54,326 bases of DNA from Actinomyces sp. AC-20-1 (GTDB lineage: Bacteria > Actinomycetota > Actinomycetes > Actinomycetales > Actinomycetaceae). The stretch spans positions 1 through 54,326 of the forward strand of contig NZ_JACJVC010000018.1 of the NCBI RefSeq assembly GCF_023369555.1. Reading direction: 5' to 3'. The notes beneath the pieces are model-generated. The model ran no database searches. It was not told where the DNA came from and was given only the letters and a program-made list of their open reading frames with translations. Position 1 is the first letter of the stretch; each line of letters begins with the position of its first letter. Made by a program: the position numbers and the translations under genes. Shown here piece by piece: positions 8,664 to 19,098 of this stretch.

Positions 8664-9218
8664 ATGGACGCGCGCGACATGCAGGACGACCTCGCCCAGG
8701 TCCTCATCACCGAGGAGGAGATCTCCCGGCGCCTGGACGAGATGGCCGCGCAGATCGACGCGGACCACGAGGGGCGCGAGCTGCTGCTCGTGGGGGTGCT
8801 CAAGGGGGCCGTGTACGTCATGGCGGACCTGTCGCGGCGCCTGCGCTCGAGCATCCAGATGGACTGGATGGCCGTGTCCTCCTACGGGTCCGGCACCAAG
8901 TCCTCGGGCGTGGTGCGCATCCTCAAGGACTTGGACGCGGACCTCACCGGGCGGCACGTCCTCATCGTCGAAGACATCATCGACTCCGGGCTCACCCTGT
9001 CCTGGCTGGTGGGCAACCTGACCAGCCGCGGGGCGGCCAGTGTGGAGATCGCGACGCTGCTGCGCAAGCCCGAGGCCCTCAAGGTCGAGGTGGATGTCGA
9101 CTACGTCGGCTTCGACATCCCCACCGAGTTCGTCGTCGGCTACGGCCTGGACTACGCCGAGCAGTACCGCAACCTGCCCTTCATCGGGCTGCTCAAGCCC
9201 GAGGTCTACGAGGGCTGA
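8664..9218 (+). CDS. hpt: Hypoxanthine phosphoribosyltransferase
   Basis: Salvages hypoxanthine/guanine to IMP/GMP using PRPP. The 184-residue length fits. The PRPP loop VLIVEDIIDSGLT, the early VGVLKGAVYVMADL and the flexible-loop VSSYGSGTKSSG are all visible, and the C terminus YAEQYRNLPFIGLLKPEVY is typical. The ATG at 8664 follows GGAAGG; an open frame from 8604 has no support. It lies directly after dacB with a 195-base gap. Confidence 0.95.
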   Translation: MDARDMQDDLAQVLITEEEISRRLDEMAAQIDADHEGRELLLVGVLKGAVYVMADLSRRLRSSIQMDWMAVSSYGSGTKSSGVVRILKDLDADLTGRHVLIVEDIIDSGLTLSWLVGNLTSRGAASVEIATLLRKPEALKVEVDVDYVGFDIPTEFVVGYGLDYAEQYRNLPFIGLLKPEVYEG

Positions 9219-9296
9219 GGCGGCTCGGGGGCTCCGCTGCGGCCGGAGCGCCTGTAGCGTGCCGTCGCCCGGCCTGGGGGTGCAGGGCCCGCACGT

Positions 9297-9462
9297 GGAC
9301 AACTTGTGTGTGCAAGGGACAACTTGCTTGCACAAGGACAACTTAGCCGACCCAAGGACAACCTGCGTGCAGCAGGACAACCTCAGGGCATCCGCCAGGT
9401 TGTCCTACGGACAGCACGTTGTCCTGAGGGCGTCAGGTTGTCCTCACGCGGGCACGTTGTCC
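9297..9462. repeat. Nine-copy GGACAAC array, five direct then four inverted
   Basis: GGACAAC starts at 9297, 9317, 9336, 9356 and 9375; its reverse complement GTTGTCC starts at 9399, 9418, 9437 and 9456. Steps are 20, 19, 20, 19 and then 19, 19, 19 bases, with different sequence between copies. Pairing copies outward from the middle gives the same centre (9389.5-9390) for all four pairs, so the array is a mirror-symmetric inverted repeat. Most direct copies extend to GGACAACYT and two of the four inverted ones to AGGTTGTCC. It fills the centre of the 421 bp gap between hpt and ftsH; the rest of that gap shows only a -10 candidate for ftsH. No match to a known element is recognised. Confidence 0.9.
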
Positions 9463-9600
9463 AACGCGCACGCCTGTGCCCCCAGAACGAGGGCCGGCTG
9501 GCCTGCGCTCGGCCCGGACCCGACCGACTCCCACGTCCTTCCCGCCCACGCCCGGCGCGAACAGGGGCCCAGGGGGCAGCGCCCGCGCCCCGGCGTCGGC

Positions 9601-9606
9601 TAGCGT
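9601..9606 (+). promoter_or_regulatory. Candidate -10 box for ftsH
   Basis: TAGCGT lies 33 bases upstream of the ftsH GTG, leaving a leader of about 27 bases that carries the Shine-Dalgarno-like AGAAGGGA. Confidence 0.45.
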
Positions 9607-9639
9607 TCGCGGAGTCGGAGGCAGAAGGGACCGGAATCC

Positions 9640-11792
<2,153 letters not shown>

Positions 11793-11793
<1 letters not shown>

Positions 11794-12365
11794 TGGTCTA
11801 CGACGCCGAGGGCGTGCGCCGGGCGGTGCGCGACCTCCTGGTCGCCATCGGTGAGGACCCGCAGCGCGACGGCCTGCGCGAGACCCCCGAGCGCATGGCC
11901 CGCGCCTACGCGGAGATGTTCTCCGGCCTGGGCGAGGACCCGGCCTCCCACGTGGAGAAGGTCTTCGACGTCGGCCACGAGGAGATGGTCCTCGTGCGCG
12001 ACATCCCCATGTACTCCGTGTGCGAGCACCACCTGCTGCCCTTCCACGGCGTCGCCCACGTCGCCTACATCCCCGGCGAGGACGGCCGCGTCACCGGCCT
12101 GAGCAAGCTCGCGCGCCTCGTCGACGGCTACGCCCGCCGCCCCCAGGTGCAGGAGCGTCTGACCGCGCAGGTCGCCGACGCCATGGTCGAGCGCCTGGGC
12201 GTGCAGGGCGTCCTCGTCGTCGTCGAGGCCGAGCACCTGTGCATGTCCATGCGGGGCGTGCGCAAGCCCGGCTCCAACACGGTCACCTCCGCCGTGCGCG
12301 GCCAGCTGCGCAAGGCCGCCACCCGCGCCGAGGCCATGAGCCTCATCCTCGGCCGCCGCTCCTGA
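11793..12365 (+). CDS. folE: GTP cyclohydrolase I
   Basis: Catalyses the first step of tetrahydrofolate synthesis, GTP to 7,8-dihydroneopterin triphosphate. The 190-residue length fits type IA. Zinc ligands are visible in [14 protein letters not shown] and [12 protein letters not shown], and [15 protein letters not shown] is the typical N-terminal part. The start is the ATG in TGATG overlapping the ftsH stop; a GTG one codon upstream is an alternative. folP and folB/K follow only after an inserted two-component and ABC-transporter block, so the usual folate cluster is interrupted here. Confidence 0.95.
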
Positions 12366-12377
12366 CACCCCGGCGGC

Positions 12378-12476
12378 TCAGCCGGCGCCCAGGGGCACCG
12401 ACAGCACCACGGTGAAGCGCGTCCCCACCTCCACGGACATCACCCCGCCCAAGGCCTCCACCCGGCGTCGGGCCCC
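12378..12476 (-). pseudogene. Out-of-frame 3' end of the histidine kinase gene
   Basis: After the kinase G2 box the family-typical continuation ARRRVEALGG followed by VEVGTRFTVVLSVPL is encoded, but one frame away from the upstream reading frame. The shift falls at the GG-CCCC run 12471-12476 (GGGGCCC on the minus strand), where one extra G would restore the frame. The segment carries the last strands of the ATPase domain. It could reflect a real inactivating mutation, a sequencing error in a G/C run or, less likely, programmed frameshifting. Confidence 0.75.
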
Positions 12477-13675
12477 GACAGCCCCAGGCCGCTCGTGAGC
12501 GTCCCGGCCCCCTCGCCGTCGGCCACGACGACGTTGGAGGCCATCGCCTCCAGGCTCACCCCGTCGCACTCGACCAGCAGCCGCGCCGCGCCCGGCGCCG
12601 CGTACTTGCTCATGTTGACCACCAGCTCGCTGAGCACCCGCACGAGCTGCTGACGCACACCCGGCGTCACCTCCGGCCGCTCCAGCGCCTCCAGGCCCAT
12701 GACCTCCAGGGCCACCCCGCGCGCGGCCAGCAGCGTGCGCGCCTGCGCCACCACCTCGGCCAGCGGGCGCGGCGCGACCGAGGCCAGCACGTCGAAGCCC
12801 TCCCCGCCGGCCACCCTCCCCATGGCCCGCAGGCTCGAGCGCAGCTGCTCGACCGCCACACGCACCGAGGCCGTCATCGCCGCCAGCTCCCCGGCCAGGC
12901 TGTCCCCGGGCGCCGCGCCCAGCCGGGCCTGCTCGGCGCGCATGACCGCGTGGGTGAGGTCGCGCACCACCGTGTCGTGCAGCTCGGAGACCACCAGGAG
13001 CCGCTGGCGCTCCAGGTCCGCCTCGAAGCGCCGGGCACTGGCCTCGGTCTGCGCCCGCGGCGCTCGCAGCAGCTCGGTGACCACCAGGCACGTGGTCCCG
13101 AGGACGAGGGAGGCGAAGTAGTAGTCGGAGACGAAGGTCGAGACGTCGAAGGCGTAGAGCTCCGGGTAGAAGGTGTTGGGCTCCTTCTCAAGGAACCACA
13201 GGAAGGCCACCAGCTCCTCGACGACGCCGATGACCACCGTGGTGTAGGCGCCCACCCGGCGAAAGCCTCGGCTGACGAGCACGCAGGCGCACAGCCAGGG
13301 CACAAGGCCGGGCGCGATGTAGATGGGCGTCTCCACCACCATGTGGAAGACCGGGCCCAGGAGGAGCGCGAGCGCGGCCGCCCCCAAGGGCCACACGGAG
13401 ATGAGCGCGACGCACGCCCCACCGGCGAGCGAGACCACGACGGACGCCGGGGGCAAGCCGCTCATCTGGGCCAGCGACACGAGCGTGAGGACCAGGGCGC
13501 AGACCAGGCACAGCAGGTGCGTGCGGCGGGTGGGCCGCCACGTCGGGAAGCGGCTCGCGGCCAGCACCCCGGTGGTGCCGGCCCGCTGCGCCCGCACCCA
13601 TGCGCGGGCTGCCCCGAGCGGTGTCGGGCCCGGTCGCGCGCCCGGGGCCGCCGACCCGAGGGGTGTGGGCGTCAT
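12440..13675 (-). CDS. NarL-family sensor histidine kinase, frameshifted before its C terminus
   Basis: The frame as written encodes 411 residues. It has five or six N-terminal membrane segments (about residues 40-190), a HisKA_3-type dimerisation region with the phospho-acceptor in VSELHDTVVRDLTHAVMRAEQ, the N box LSELVVNMSKYA and the G2 box TSGLGLSG. It then leaves the family pattern and stops after about ten unrelated residues; the expected end lies in another frame (12378-12476). The ATG at 13673-13675 has AGGAGA seven bases upstream. It is divergent from its likely partner regulator at 13712. Whether active kinase is made is uncertain, because the C-terminal strands of the ATP-binding domain are missing. 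Confidence 0.85.
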   Translation of the reverse strand: MTPTPLGSAAPGARPGPTPLGAARAWVRAQRAGTTGVLAASRFPTWRPTRRTHLLCLVCALVLTLVSLAQMSGLPPASVVVSLAGGACVALISVWPLGAAALALLLGPVFHMVVETPIYIAPGLVPWLCACVLVSRGFRRVGAYTTVVIGVVEELVAFLWFLEKEPNTFYPELYAFDVSTFVSDYYFASLVLGTTCLVVTELLRAPRAQTEASARRFEADLERQRLLVVSELHDTVVRDLTHAVMRAEQARLGAAPGDSLAGELAAMTASVRVAVEQLRSSLRAMGRVAGGEGFDVLASVAPRPLAEVVAQARTLLAARGVALEVMGLEALERPEVTPGVRQQLVRVLSELVVNMSKYAAPGAARLLVECDGVSLEAMASNVVVADGEGAGTLTSGLGLSGPDAGWRPWAG

Positions 13676-13699
13676 CGTGGTCTCCTGTTCGCCGGCCGC

Positions 13700-13705
13700 T
13701 AGCAT
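13700..13705 (+). promoter_or_regulatory. -10 box of an apparently leaderless response-regulator mRNA
   Basis: TAGCAT ends six bases before the ATG at 13712, so transcription would start at or next to the A of the start codon. No Shine-Dalgarno sequence is present. Confidence 0.55.
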
Positions 13706-13711
13706 CCTGCC

Positions 13712-14380
13712 ATGCCCTCCTCCCCGGTCGCCGCCCGCACGCGCCCCGTGAGGGTCGCCGTCGTCGACGACGACGCCTTCGTGCTCACGGCCCTGCGCGG
13801 CTACCTCAGCGCCGACGAGAGGATCGAGGTCGCCTCCACCTTCTCCCGAGCCGCTGACGCCCTCGCCTTCCTGGGCCGGGTCCCCGTGGACGTCCTGCTC
13901 ACCGACGTGCGCATGCCGGGCATGGACGGGCTCGAGCTGCTGGCGCGCGTGCGCCGGGACCACCCGGCCCTCGCCGTGGTCGTCCTCACCTCCTTCGACG
14001 ACGACCAGGCGATGCTCACCGCCCTGGCCTCCCAGGCCAACGGCTTCCTCCTCAAGGACGCCGCCCCCGAGGAGATCGCCCGGGCCGTGCTGGCCGCCGC
14101 CGAGGGCGGCACGACGATCGCCCCCTCCACGGCCTCCCGGCTCGTGGCCCGCCACCTGCGCCCCGTCGCCGTCACCGGCCACGAGGACCTGACCGCCGCC
14201 GAGCGCGAGGTCCTGGCCCTGCTGTGCGAGGGCTACTCGAACGCCGAGATCGCCGAGCGGCTCGTCATCGCCGAGTCCACTGTCAAGACCCATGTCTCCA
14301 GCCTCATGAGGAAGTACGCGGTGGCCTCGCGGCTCAAGCTCGTTGTCGCCGTCCACCGCGAGCAGGAGCTGCGCGGCTGA
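13712..14380 (+). CDS. NarL/LuxR-family response regulator
   Basis: The 222-residue protein has an N-terminal receiver domain (acidic pocket VVDDDAF, phospho-acceptor Asp in LLTDVRMPGMDG near residue 68, Lys in FLLKDAAPEE) and a C-terminal LuxR-type helix-turn-helix (LTAAEREVLALLCEGYSNAEIAERLVIAESTVKTHVSSLMRKY). It pairs with the adjacent divergent kinase. A likely target is the ABC exporter at 14732-18054, a common pairing, but no site was recognised. The mRNA seems leaderless. Confidence 0.93.
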   Translation: MPSSPVAARTRPVRVAVVDDDAFVLTALRGYLSADERIEVASTFSRAADALAFLGRVPVDVLLTDVRMPGMDGLELLARVRRDHPALAVVVLTSFDDDQAMLTALASQANGFLLKDAAPEEIARAVLAAAEGGTTIAPSTASRLVARHLRPVAVTGHEDLTAAEREVLALLCEGYSNAEIAERLVIAESTVKTHVSSLMRKYAVASRLKLVVAVHREQELRG

Positions 14381-14399
14381 GTGCCTCGTGCTCGGGGTC

Positions 14400-14607
14400 G
14401 CACGCTCATCTGAGCGGGCGGTGCGCATAATCCGCAAGACTCCGCGGTTCTCGGGATGGGATGTCTTGCGTCCTGCGGCTCCCATGTGCGTGGGCCTCAC
14501 CCACGCACATGGGAGCCGCAGCGGGCGTTCTCACTGAAAGACCCCAAACCTTGGGATACCAACGAGAACCCCGGATCGGCCAAATCACATGCGTCACATG
14601 AGCGTGC
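14400..14607. repeat. Dispersed hairpin element, copy A
   Basis: This 208 bp element fills most of the 351 bp gap between the convergent response regulator and ABC permease. The left end is GCACGCTCAT (14400-14409) and the right end GTCACATGAGCGTGC (14593-14607), inverted with respect to each other. Inside lie a block TCCGCAAGACTCCGCGGTT (14431-14449), a perfect 21 bp stem (14474-14494 with 14500-14520, loop CCTCA) and a conserved CCAACGAGAA box (14559-14568). The same modules recur in copies B, C and D. No reading frame of note is present. The hairpin may also act as a terminator for both flanking genes. Confidence 0.88.
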
Positions 14608-14731
14608 CACTGACCATCCGGCGCCGGCCCGGAGGTCACGGGGAGCACCACCCGGGCCCGCTGGGCCTGCCCGGGCCCGGAGGCCGCCGGCCGCCCGGCC
14701 CGCCCAGGTTCTCCCGGGCGGGCCTCTCCGC

Positions 14732-17266
14732 TCAGTCGGTGGCAAGCGCCTCCACAGGGGCGACGGCCGCTGCCCGCGCCGCCGGCCGCAGGGCCGCCAG
14801 CAGGCCGACGACCGCCGAGGCGGCGAGCACCCCCGCCAGCTGCGCCCACGGCACCACGAGCGACAGCTCTCCCCCGCCGTCACCCATGAGCCCCGCGACC
14901 CCCGCCTGGCCCATGAGCACGCCCAGGACCACGCCGATGACCCCACCCAGCAGGGTGGTGAGCACCGCCTCGGTGAGGAACAGGCCACGCACCAGGCGGC
15001 GGTCGGCCCCCGTGGCGCGCAGCACCCCGATCTCACGGGTGCGTTCCAGGACGCTGACCTCCGTCGTGTTGGCCAGGCCCACCAGGCTGATGAGCACCGC
15101 CAGGAGCAGCACCGCCCCGACCTGCCGGATCGTCCCCCAGATCTGGGAGGTGAAGGCCACGCGCCCGTCGGCGCTGCCCGTCACGAGCAGCCCCGTGCCG
15201 TGCAGCTGCTCGCGCAGCGCCTCGGCGGGGGCCGTCGAGGCGCCGTCACCGCTCGTACGCGCCCACAGGGACACCTCCGTCGGGGAGTCGCCGTAGAGCT
15301 GGGCGGCCACCGCCGGGCTGATGACCGGACCGAAGCCGCCCTCCTCGACGTGGGCCGTGAGCGTCACCGAGCCCGCCGGGCCGGTGAGGATCACCCGGGT
15401 GCCGTCCGGGATGAGGTAGATGCCGCCCAGCACGAGAGTGGAGTCATCCAGGTGCTCCAGACCGTGCTGGGAGCGGACGACCGGCGCCAGCGCCTGCCTG
15501 TCCACGCTGTGCACCACGAACTCGTCACTGCCCGCCGTGGAGGAGACCTGGACCGTCAGGCTGGGGACCACCGCCACCTGCTCGACCCCCTCGATCCGCT
15601 CCACCTGCCGGGTGAGCGCGGCGACGTCCTGCTCGGCACCGACACCGTCCACCCGCAGGTCCATGGGGTTGCCGCTGGCGAGATAGCCCGCCATGGAGGC
15701 GTTGATACTGGCCATGGCCGTGAGCATGGTGACGGCGACGACGACGGACACGAGCAGGGAGGCCGTGGTGGCCGCCGTGCGGCCCGGGTTGCGCGCCAGG
15801 TTGCGGCAGGCCAGGTGCGCCACCGGGTGGCGCCGGGCCGGCCGCTCGACGGCCCCGGCCACCAGGACGACGACGAGGGGCAGCGCCACCAGCACGCCGA
15901 CCACCAGCGCTACGGACCCGACCGCCATGATCTCGATGGTGCGCGTGAGGACCCCGGCGACGAGCACGGCCCCACCCGCCGTGGCGACCACGAGCCCGAC
16001 GGCGGCCGTCACCACGCGCCGTCGGCTCAGACGACGGTCCTCCGCGACCTTGCCGGTCAGGGCGATGAGGGGTGAGACCCGCCCCGCCTGGACGGCCGGG
16101 CGCAGCGCGGCCAGCACCGTCGCGGCGGTGGACAGCCCGACGGCGAGGGCGAGGGAGCGCCAGGTGACGGTGAGGTGCTCGGCGCTCAGGCCCTCCACGA
16201 GGCCGAGCCGTGAGGCCGCCAGCGCGGCCCCCGCGCCGAGGGCGGCCCCCAGGACGGACCCCGCCAGGCCCGTGCCCAGGGCGGTGCGCAGCACGAGGCG
16301 GCGCACCTGGGCGCGGCTGGCGCCGACGCAGCGCAGCAGGCCGGTCTGGCGTGTCTGGTGCGCCACCAGGGTGGTGAAGGTCGTGGCGATGACGATGACG
16401 GCGACGACGGCGCACACGGGTGCCAGCAGGTTCAGCAGCTCGAGCGTGGCGGAGGTGAGCGCGTTGTTGTTCTGGGCGCGCAGCGAGGCGATCTCGGAGG
16501 CGGTGTAGACGTCCACGCTGTCGCCGTAGCGGTGCTGAAGGGCTGCGGTGACAGCGTCGGTGGACGCCCCGTCCTGGACGGTGAGGTAGACGGCCACCGG
16601 CACCTCGGACAGCCCGAGCGAGCTCCAGCCCTGCGCCGTGGTGAGGACGTAGGACTCCTGCACGCCGAAGCGGGTCATGGAGGCCGCGGGCTCAAGGACC
16701 CCGACGACGCTGACCGCCGACACCGTGCTCCTCGTGTCGTGGAGGTTGGCGTTGAGGGGGATCGTGTCGCCGACGCGGACGTTGTTGCTGCGTGCGAGGA
16801 CGGGGGAGACGGCGACCTCGCCCGGCGCCGTGGGCAGGCGCCCCTCGATGAGGCGCGGCGCGTCCCCGGTGGTGGAGGGAGTGCCGGGTGGGGCGCCGTC
16901 GGTGCTGCCGGTGGCCGGGGCGGTGGGCTCCCCGCTGACGGCGGCCGGCTCGGGGGCGAGCAGGGCGAAGGCGTGGGTGTCGTAGCCGTCGCCGGGGCGG
17001 TCGATGTGCATCAGCTGCTCCAGGAGGGGGCGCGCGGCCGCGACGCCCTCGACCTCCGCAGCCGTCCGGGCCACGTCCGCGGGCAGCTCCTGCCCGCGTG
17101 GGGGCAGGAGGACGAGGTCGGCGTCCCCCACAGACGCGCGGGCGGTGGCGGTCACCTGGGCGGTGAAGGAGGCGGTGAGGATGAGGGCGACGGCGATGAG
17201 GGCGGCGCTGAGCGCGACGGCGACGAAGGCGGCCAGCGTGCGGCGCAGGTCGAGCAGGGAGGGCAT
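14732..17266 (-). CDS. FtsX-type ABC transporter permease
   Basis: 844 residues with an N-terminal membrane helix, a large extracytoplasmic domain, and two FtsX domains of three to four helices each (about 310-460 and 730-840) with further helices around 470-560. This is the MacB/FtsX type used for export of peptides or lipids or for antimicrobial-peptide resistance rather than nutrient uptake. RTREIGVLRATGADRRLVRGLFLTEA near the C terminus and QTRQTGLLRCVGASRAQVRRL in the middle are the conserved cytoplasmic coupling segments. Its ATG overlaps the ATPase stop by one base, so the pair forms one operon. Substrate unknown. Confidence 0.9.
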   Translation of the reverse strand: MPSLLDLRRTLAAFVAVALSAALIAVALILTASFTAQVTATARASVGDADLVLLPPRGQELPADVARTAAEVEGVAAARPLLEQLMHIDRPGDGYDTHAFALLAPEPAAVSGEPTAPATGSTDGAPPGTPSTTGDAPRLIEGRLPTAPGEVAVSPVLARSNNVRVGDTIPLNANLHDTRSTVSAVSVVGVLEPAASMTRFGVQESYVLTTAQGWSSLGLSEVPVAVYLTVQDGASTDAVTAALQHRYGDSVDVYTASEIASLRAQNNNALTSATLELLNLLAPVCAVVAVIVIATTFTTLVAHQTRQTGLLRCVGASRAQVRRLVLRTALGTGLAGSVLGAALGAGAALAASRLGLVEGLSAEHLTVTWRSLALAVGLSTAATVLAALRPAVQAGRVSPLIALTGKVAEDRRLSRRRVVTAAVGLVVATAGGAVLVAGVLTRTIEIMAVGSVALVVGVLVALPLVVVLVAGAVERPARRHPVAHLACRNLARNPGRTAATTASLLVSVVVAVTMLTAMASINASMAGYLASGNPMDLRVDGVGAEQDVAALTRQVERIEGVEQVAVVPSLTVQVSSTAGSDEFVVHSVDRQALAPVVRSQHGLEHLDDSTLVLGGIYLIPDGTRVILTGPAGSVTLTAHVEEGGFGPVISPAVAAQLYGDSPTEVSLWARTSGDGASTAPAEALREQLHGTGLLVTGSADGRVAFTSQIWGTIRQVGAVLLLAVLISLVGLANTTEVSVLERTREIGVLRATGADRRLVRGLFLTEAVLTTLLGGVIGVVLGVLMGQAGVAGLMGDGGGELSLVVPWAQLAGVLAASAVVGLLAALRPAARAAAVAPVEALATD

Positions 17267-18054
17267 CAGCGCGCTCCTGCGGTGAGGCCGGCCGCCGGGC
17301 CTGCCTGGGCCCCCGGGCCTGCCAGCGCGGCCGGTCCTGCCTGGGCGGCCGGCAGCTCCACCCGCCCGTCGCGCAGGCGGACCACCCGGTCCGTGACCGC
17401 GGCGGCCTTCTCGTCGTGGGTGACCATGACGACCGTCTGCCCCAGCTCGGAGCACATGCGCCTGAGGGTGTCGAGCAGTGAGGCGGCCGACACCGAGTCG
17501 AGGGCACCGGTGGGCTCGTCCGCGAAGACGACCTCCGGGCGGCTGACGAGAGCCCGGGCCACGGCCACCCGCTGCTGCTGGCCGCCGGAGAGCTCGCTGG
17601 GCCGGTGCGCCAGGCGGTCGCCGATCCCGAGGATGTCGATGACGGCCTCGTGCCAGTCCGCCTCGGGACGGCGCCGCGCCAGCCGCAGCGGCAGGAGGAT
17701 GTTCTCCTCTGCCGTGAGCGTGGGCAGCAGGTTGAAGGACTGGAAGATGAAGCCCAGCTGGTCGCGGCGCACCGCTGTCAGCTCCTTGTCGCTCATGCCC
17801 GCCAGGTCACGACCGGCGATGAGGACGTGGCCGGAGGTGGGCGAGTCCAGGCCCGCCAGGCAGTGCAGGAGCGTGGACTTGCCCGATCCGGAGGCCCCCA
17901 TGACCGCCAGGAACTGCCCGCGCGGCACCGTCAGGCTCACGCCGTCCAGGGCGTTGACCCGCGCCTCGCCCGAGCCGTACACCTTGCGCAGGTCGCGGGC
18001 CTCGATGACGGTGCTGCCCGGGCTCCGGGTGAGGGTGGGGGACGGCGGTCTCAT
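17266..18054 (-). CDS. ABC transporter ATP-binding protein (MacB/LolD type)
   Basis: 262 residues: Walker A GASGSGKST, Q-loop IFQSFNLLPTLTAEEN, signature LSGGQQQRVAVARAL, Walker B VVFADEPTGALD and H-loop MVTHDEKAA. The DEPTGALDS form and the FNLLP segment mark the subfamily that partners FtsX permeases. GAGGAG lies six bases before the ATG. The C-terminal 35 residues are a Gly/Ala/Pro tail. It is the first gene of the operon with the permease and diverges from folP. Confidence 0.94.
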   Translation of the reverse strand: MRPPSPTLTRSPGSTVIEARDLRKVYGSGEARVNALDGVSLTVPRGQFLAVMGASGSGKSTLLHCLAGLDSPTSGHVLIAGRDLAGMSDKELTAVRRDQLGFIFQSFNLLPTLTAEENILLPLRLARRRPEADWHEAVIDILGIGDRLAHRPSELSGGQQQRVAVARALVSRPEVVFADEPTGALDSVSAASLLDTLRRMCSELGQTVVMVTHDEKAAAVTDRVVRLRDGRVELPAAQAGPAALAGPGAQAGPAAGLTAGAR

Positions 18055-18100
18055 GGTGACTCCTCTGACGCGGCCCGGGCCTGTCCCGGGCTTCTCACCG

Positions 18101-18106
18101 AGGCTA
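18101..18106 (-). promoter_or_regulatory. Candidate -10 box for the ABC exporter operon
   Basis: Read on the minus strand this is TAGCCT, about 46 bases upstream of the ATPase ATG. The -35 is not clear. Confidence 0.4.
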
Positions 18107-18216
18107 GGAACCGGCGGCGGCGCACCGAATCCCCCGAAGGGCGCGACCACCCGGGCCGTCTCCGACCTTCGGAGGACCCGCGAGCACACCTGCCCCCGCC
18201 GGGGTGGTCCTGCCGA

Positions 18217-18222
18217 TAGGCT
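18217..18222 (+). promoter_or_regulatory. -10 box of an apparently leaderless folP mRNA
   Basis: TAGGCT ends six bases before the GTG at 18229, which decides that start over the GTG at 18223 abutting the box. Confidence 0.5.
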
Positions 18223-18228
18223 GTGACC

Positions 18229-19098
18229 GTGAGTGCTGACGTCATGACCCCGGTGCCGCTGCCGCAGAGCCTGGACGTCCCGGCTCGCGCCGGCCGCACG
18301 CTCGTCATGGGGATCGTCAACGTCACCCCCGACTCCTTCTCCGACGGCGGCCGCTGGGACACCACGGAGGCCGCCGTCGCCCACGGCCTGGCGCTCATGA
18401 GCCAGGGGGCGGACCTGCTCGACGTCGGCGGGGAGTCCACCCGCCCCGGCTCCGTGCGGCTGAGTGCCGAGGAGGAGCAGGCCCGGGTCCTCGACGTCGT
18501 GCGCGAGCTGGCCGGCGTGGGCGCGCCCGTGAGTGTGGACACGATCCACGCCTCCACCGCCCGGGCCGTCGTGGGGGCGGGCGCCGTCATCGTCAACGAC
18601 GTCTCCGGCGGCCTGGCCGACCCGCTCATGCACCGCGTCGTCGCCGAGACCGGCGTCGTCTACGTCTGCCAGCACTGGCGCGGCGACCCGGACACGATGG
18701 ACCGCCTCACAAGCTATCCCGACGGCGTCGTCGCGGGGGTCGAGGCCGAGCTGCGCCAGCGCCTGGACGAGCTCGAGGCCGCGGGAGCGGCCCCTGAGCA
18801 GGTGGTCATCGACCCGGGCCTCGGCTTCGCCAAGACCCACCCCCAGTCCTGGCAGCTGCTGGCCGCCACCGCCGCCCTGCGCGAGGACCTGGGTCGCCCT
18901 GTCCTCGTCGGGGCCTCGCGCAAGCGCTTCCTCGCCGCCGCGCTGCCCGCCGGCGCCGGCCCGCTCGCGCGCGACGCCGCCACCACCGCCACCACCGCCC
19001 TGGCCGCCGCGGCCGGTGCCTGGGCCGTGAGAGTCCATGAGGTCCCGTCCAACCGGGACGCCGTCAGAACCGCTCGCCTCTGGAAGGAACCACGATGA
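18229..19098 (+). CDS. folP: Dihydropteroate synthase
   Basis: Condenses dihydropterin pyrophosphate with p-aminobenzoate; the sulfonamide target. The 289-residue protein shows MGIVNVTPDSFSDGG near the N terminus, the pterin-site LLDVGGESTRPGS, VSVDTIHASTARAV, VIVNDVSGG, VIDPGLGFAKT and LVGASRKRFL, all typical. The start is the GTG at 18229, placed by the -10 box for a leaderless message; GTG 18223 and ATG 18244 are alternatives. Its TGA overlaps the folB/K ATG in ATGA. Confidence 0.95.
   Translation: MSADVMTPVPLPQSLDVPARAGRTLVMGIVNVTPDSFSDGGRWDTTEAAVAHGLALMSQGADLLDVGGESTRPGSVRLSAEEEQARVLDVVRELAGVGAPVSVDTIHASTARAVVGAGAVIVNDVSGGLADPLMHRVVAETGVVYVCQHWRGDPDTMDRLTSYPDGVVAGVEAELRQRLDELEAAGAAPEQVVIDPGLGFAKTHPQSWQLLAATAALREDLGRPVLVGASRKRFLAAALPAGAGPLARDAATTATTALAAAAGAWAVRVHEVPSNRDAVRTARLWKEPR

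Noticed and set aside
7038-9380. 780-codon minus-strand frame opposite dacB and hpt
   Set aside because: Shadow of dacB and hpt with Gly/Val/Arg-rich antisense composition; the plus-strand genes have clear motifs.
9297-9462. CRISPR array
   Set aside because: Repeats are 7-9 bases with 10-13 base spacers, the orientation inverts in the middle and no cas genes are near.
14456-16075. Plus-strand frame through copy A and opposite the ABC permease
   Set aside because: Antisense shadow of the permease with no domain pattern.
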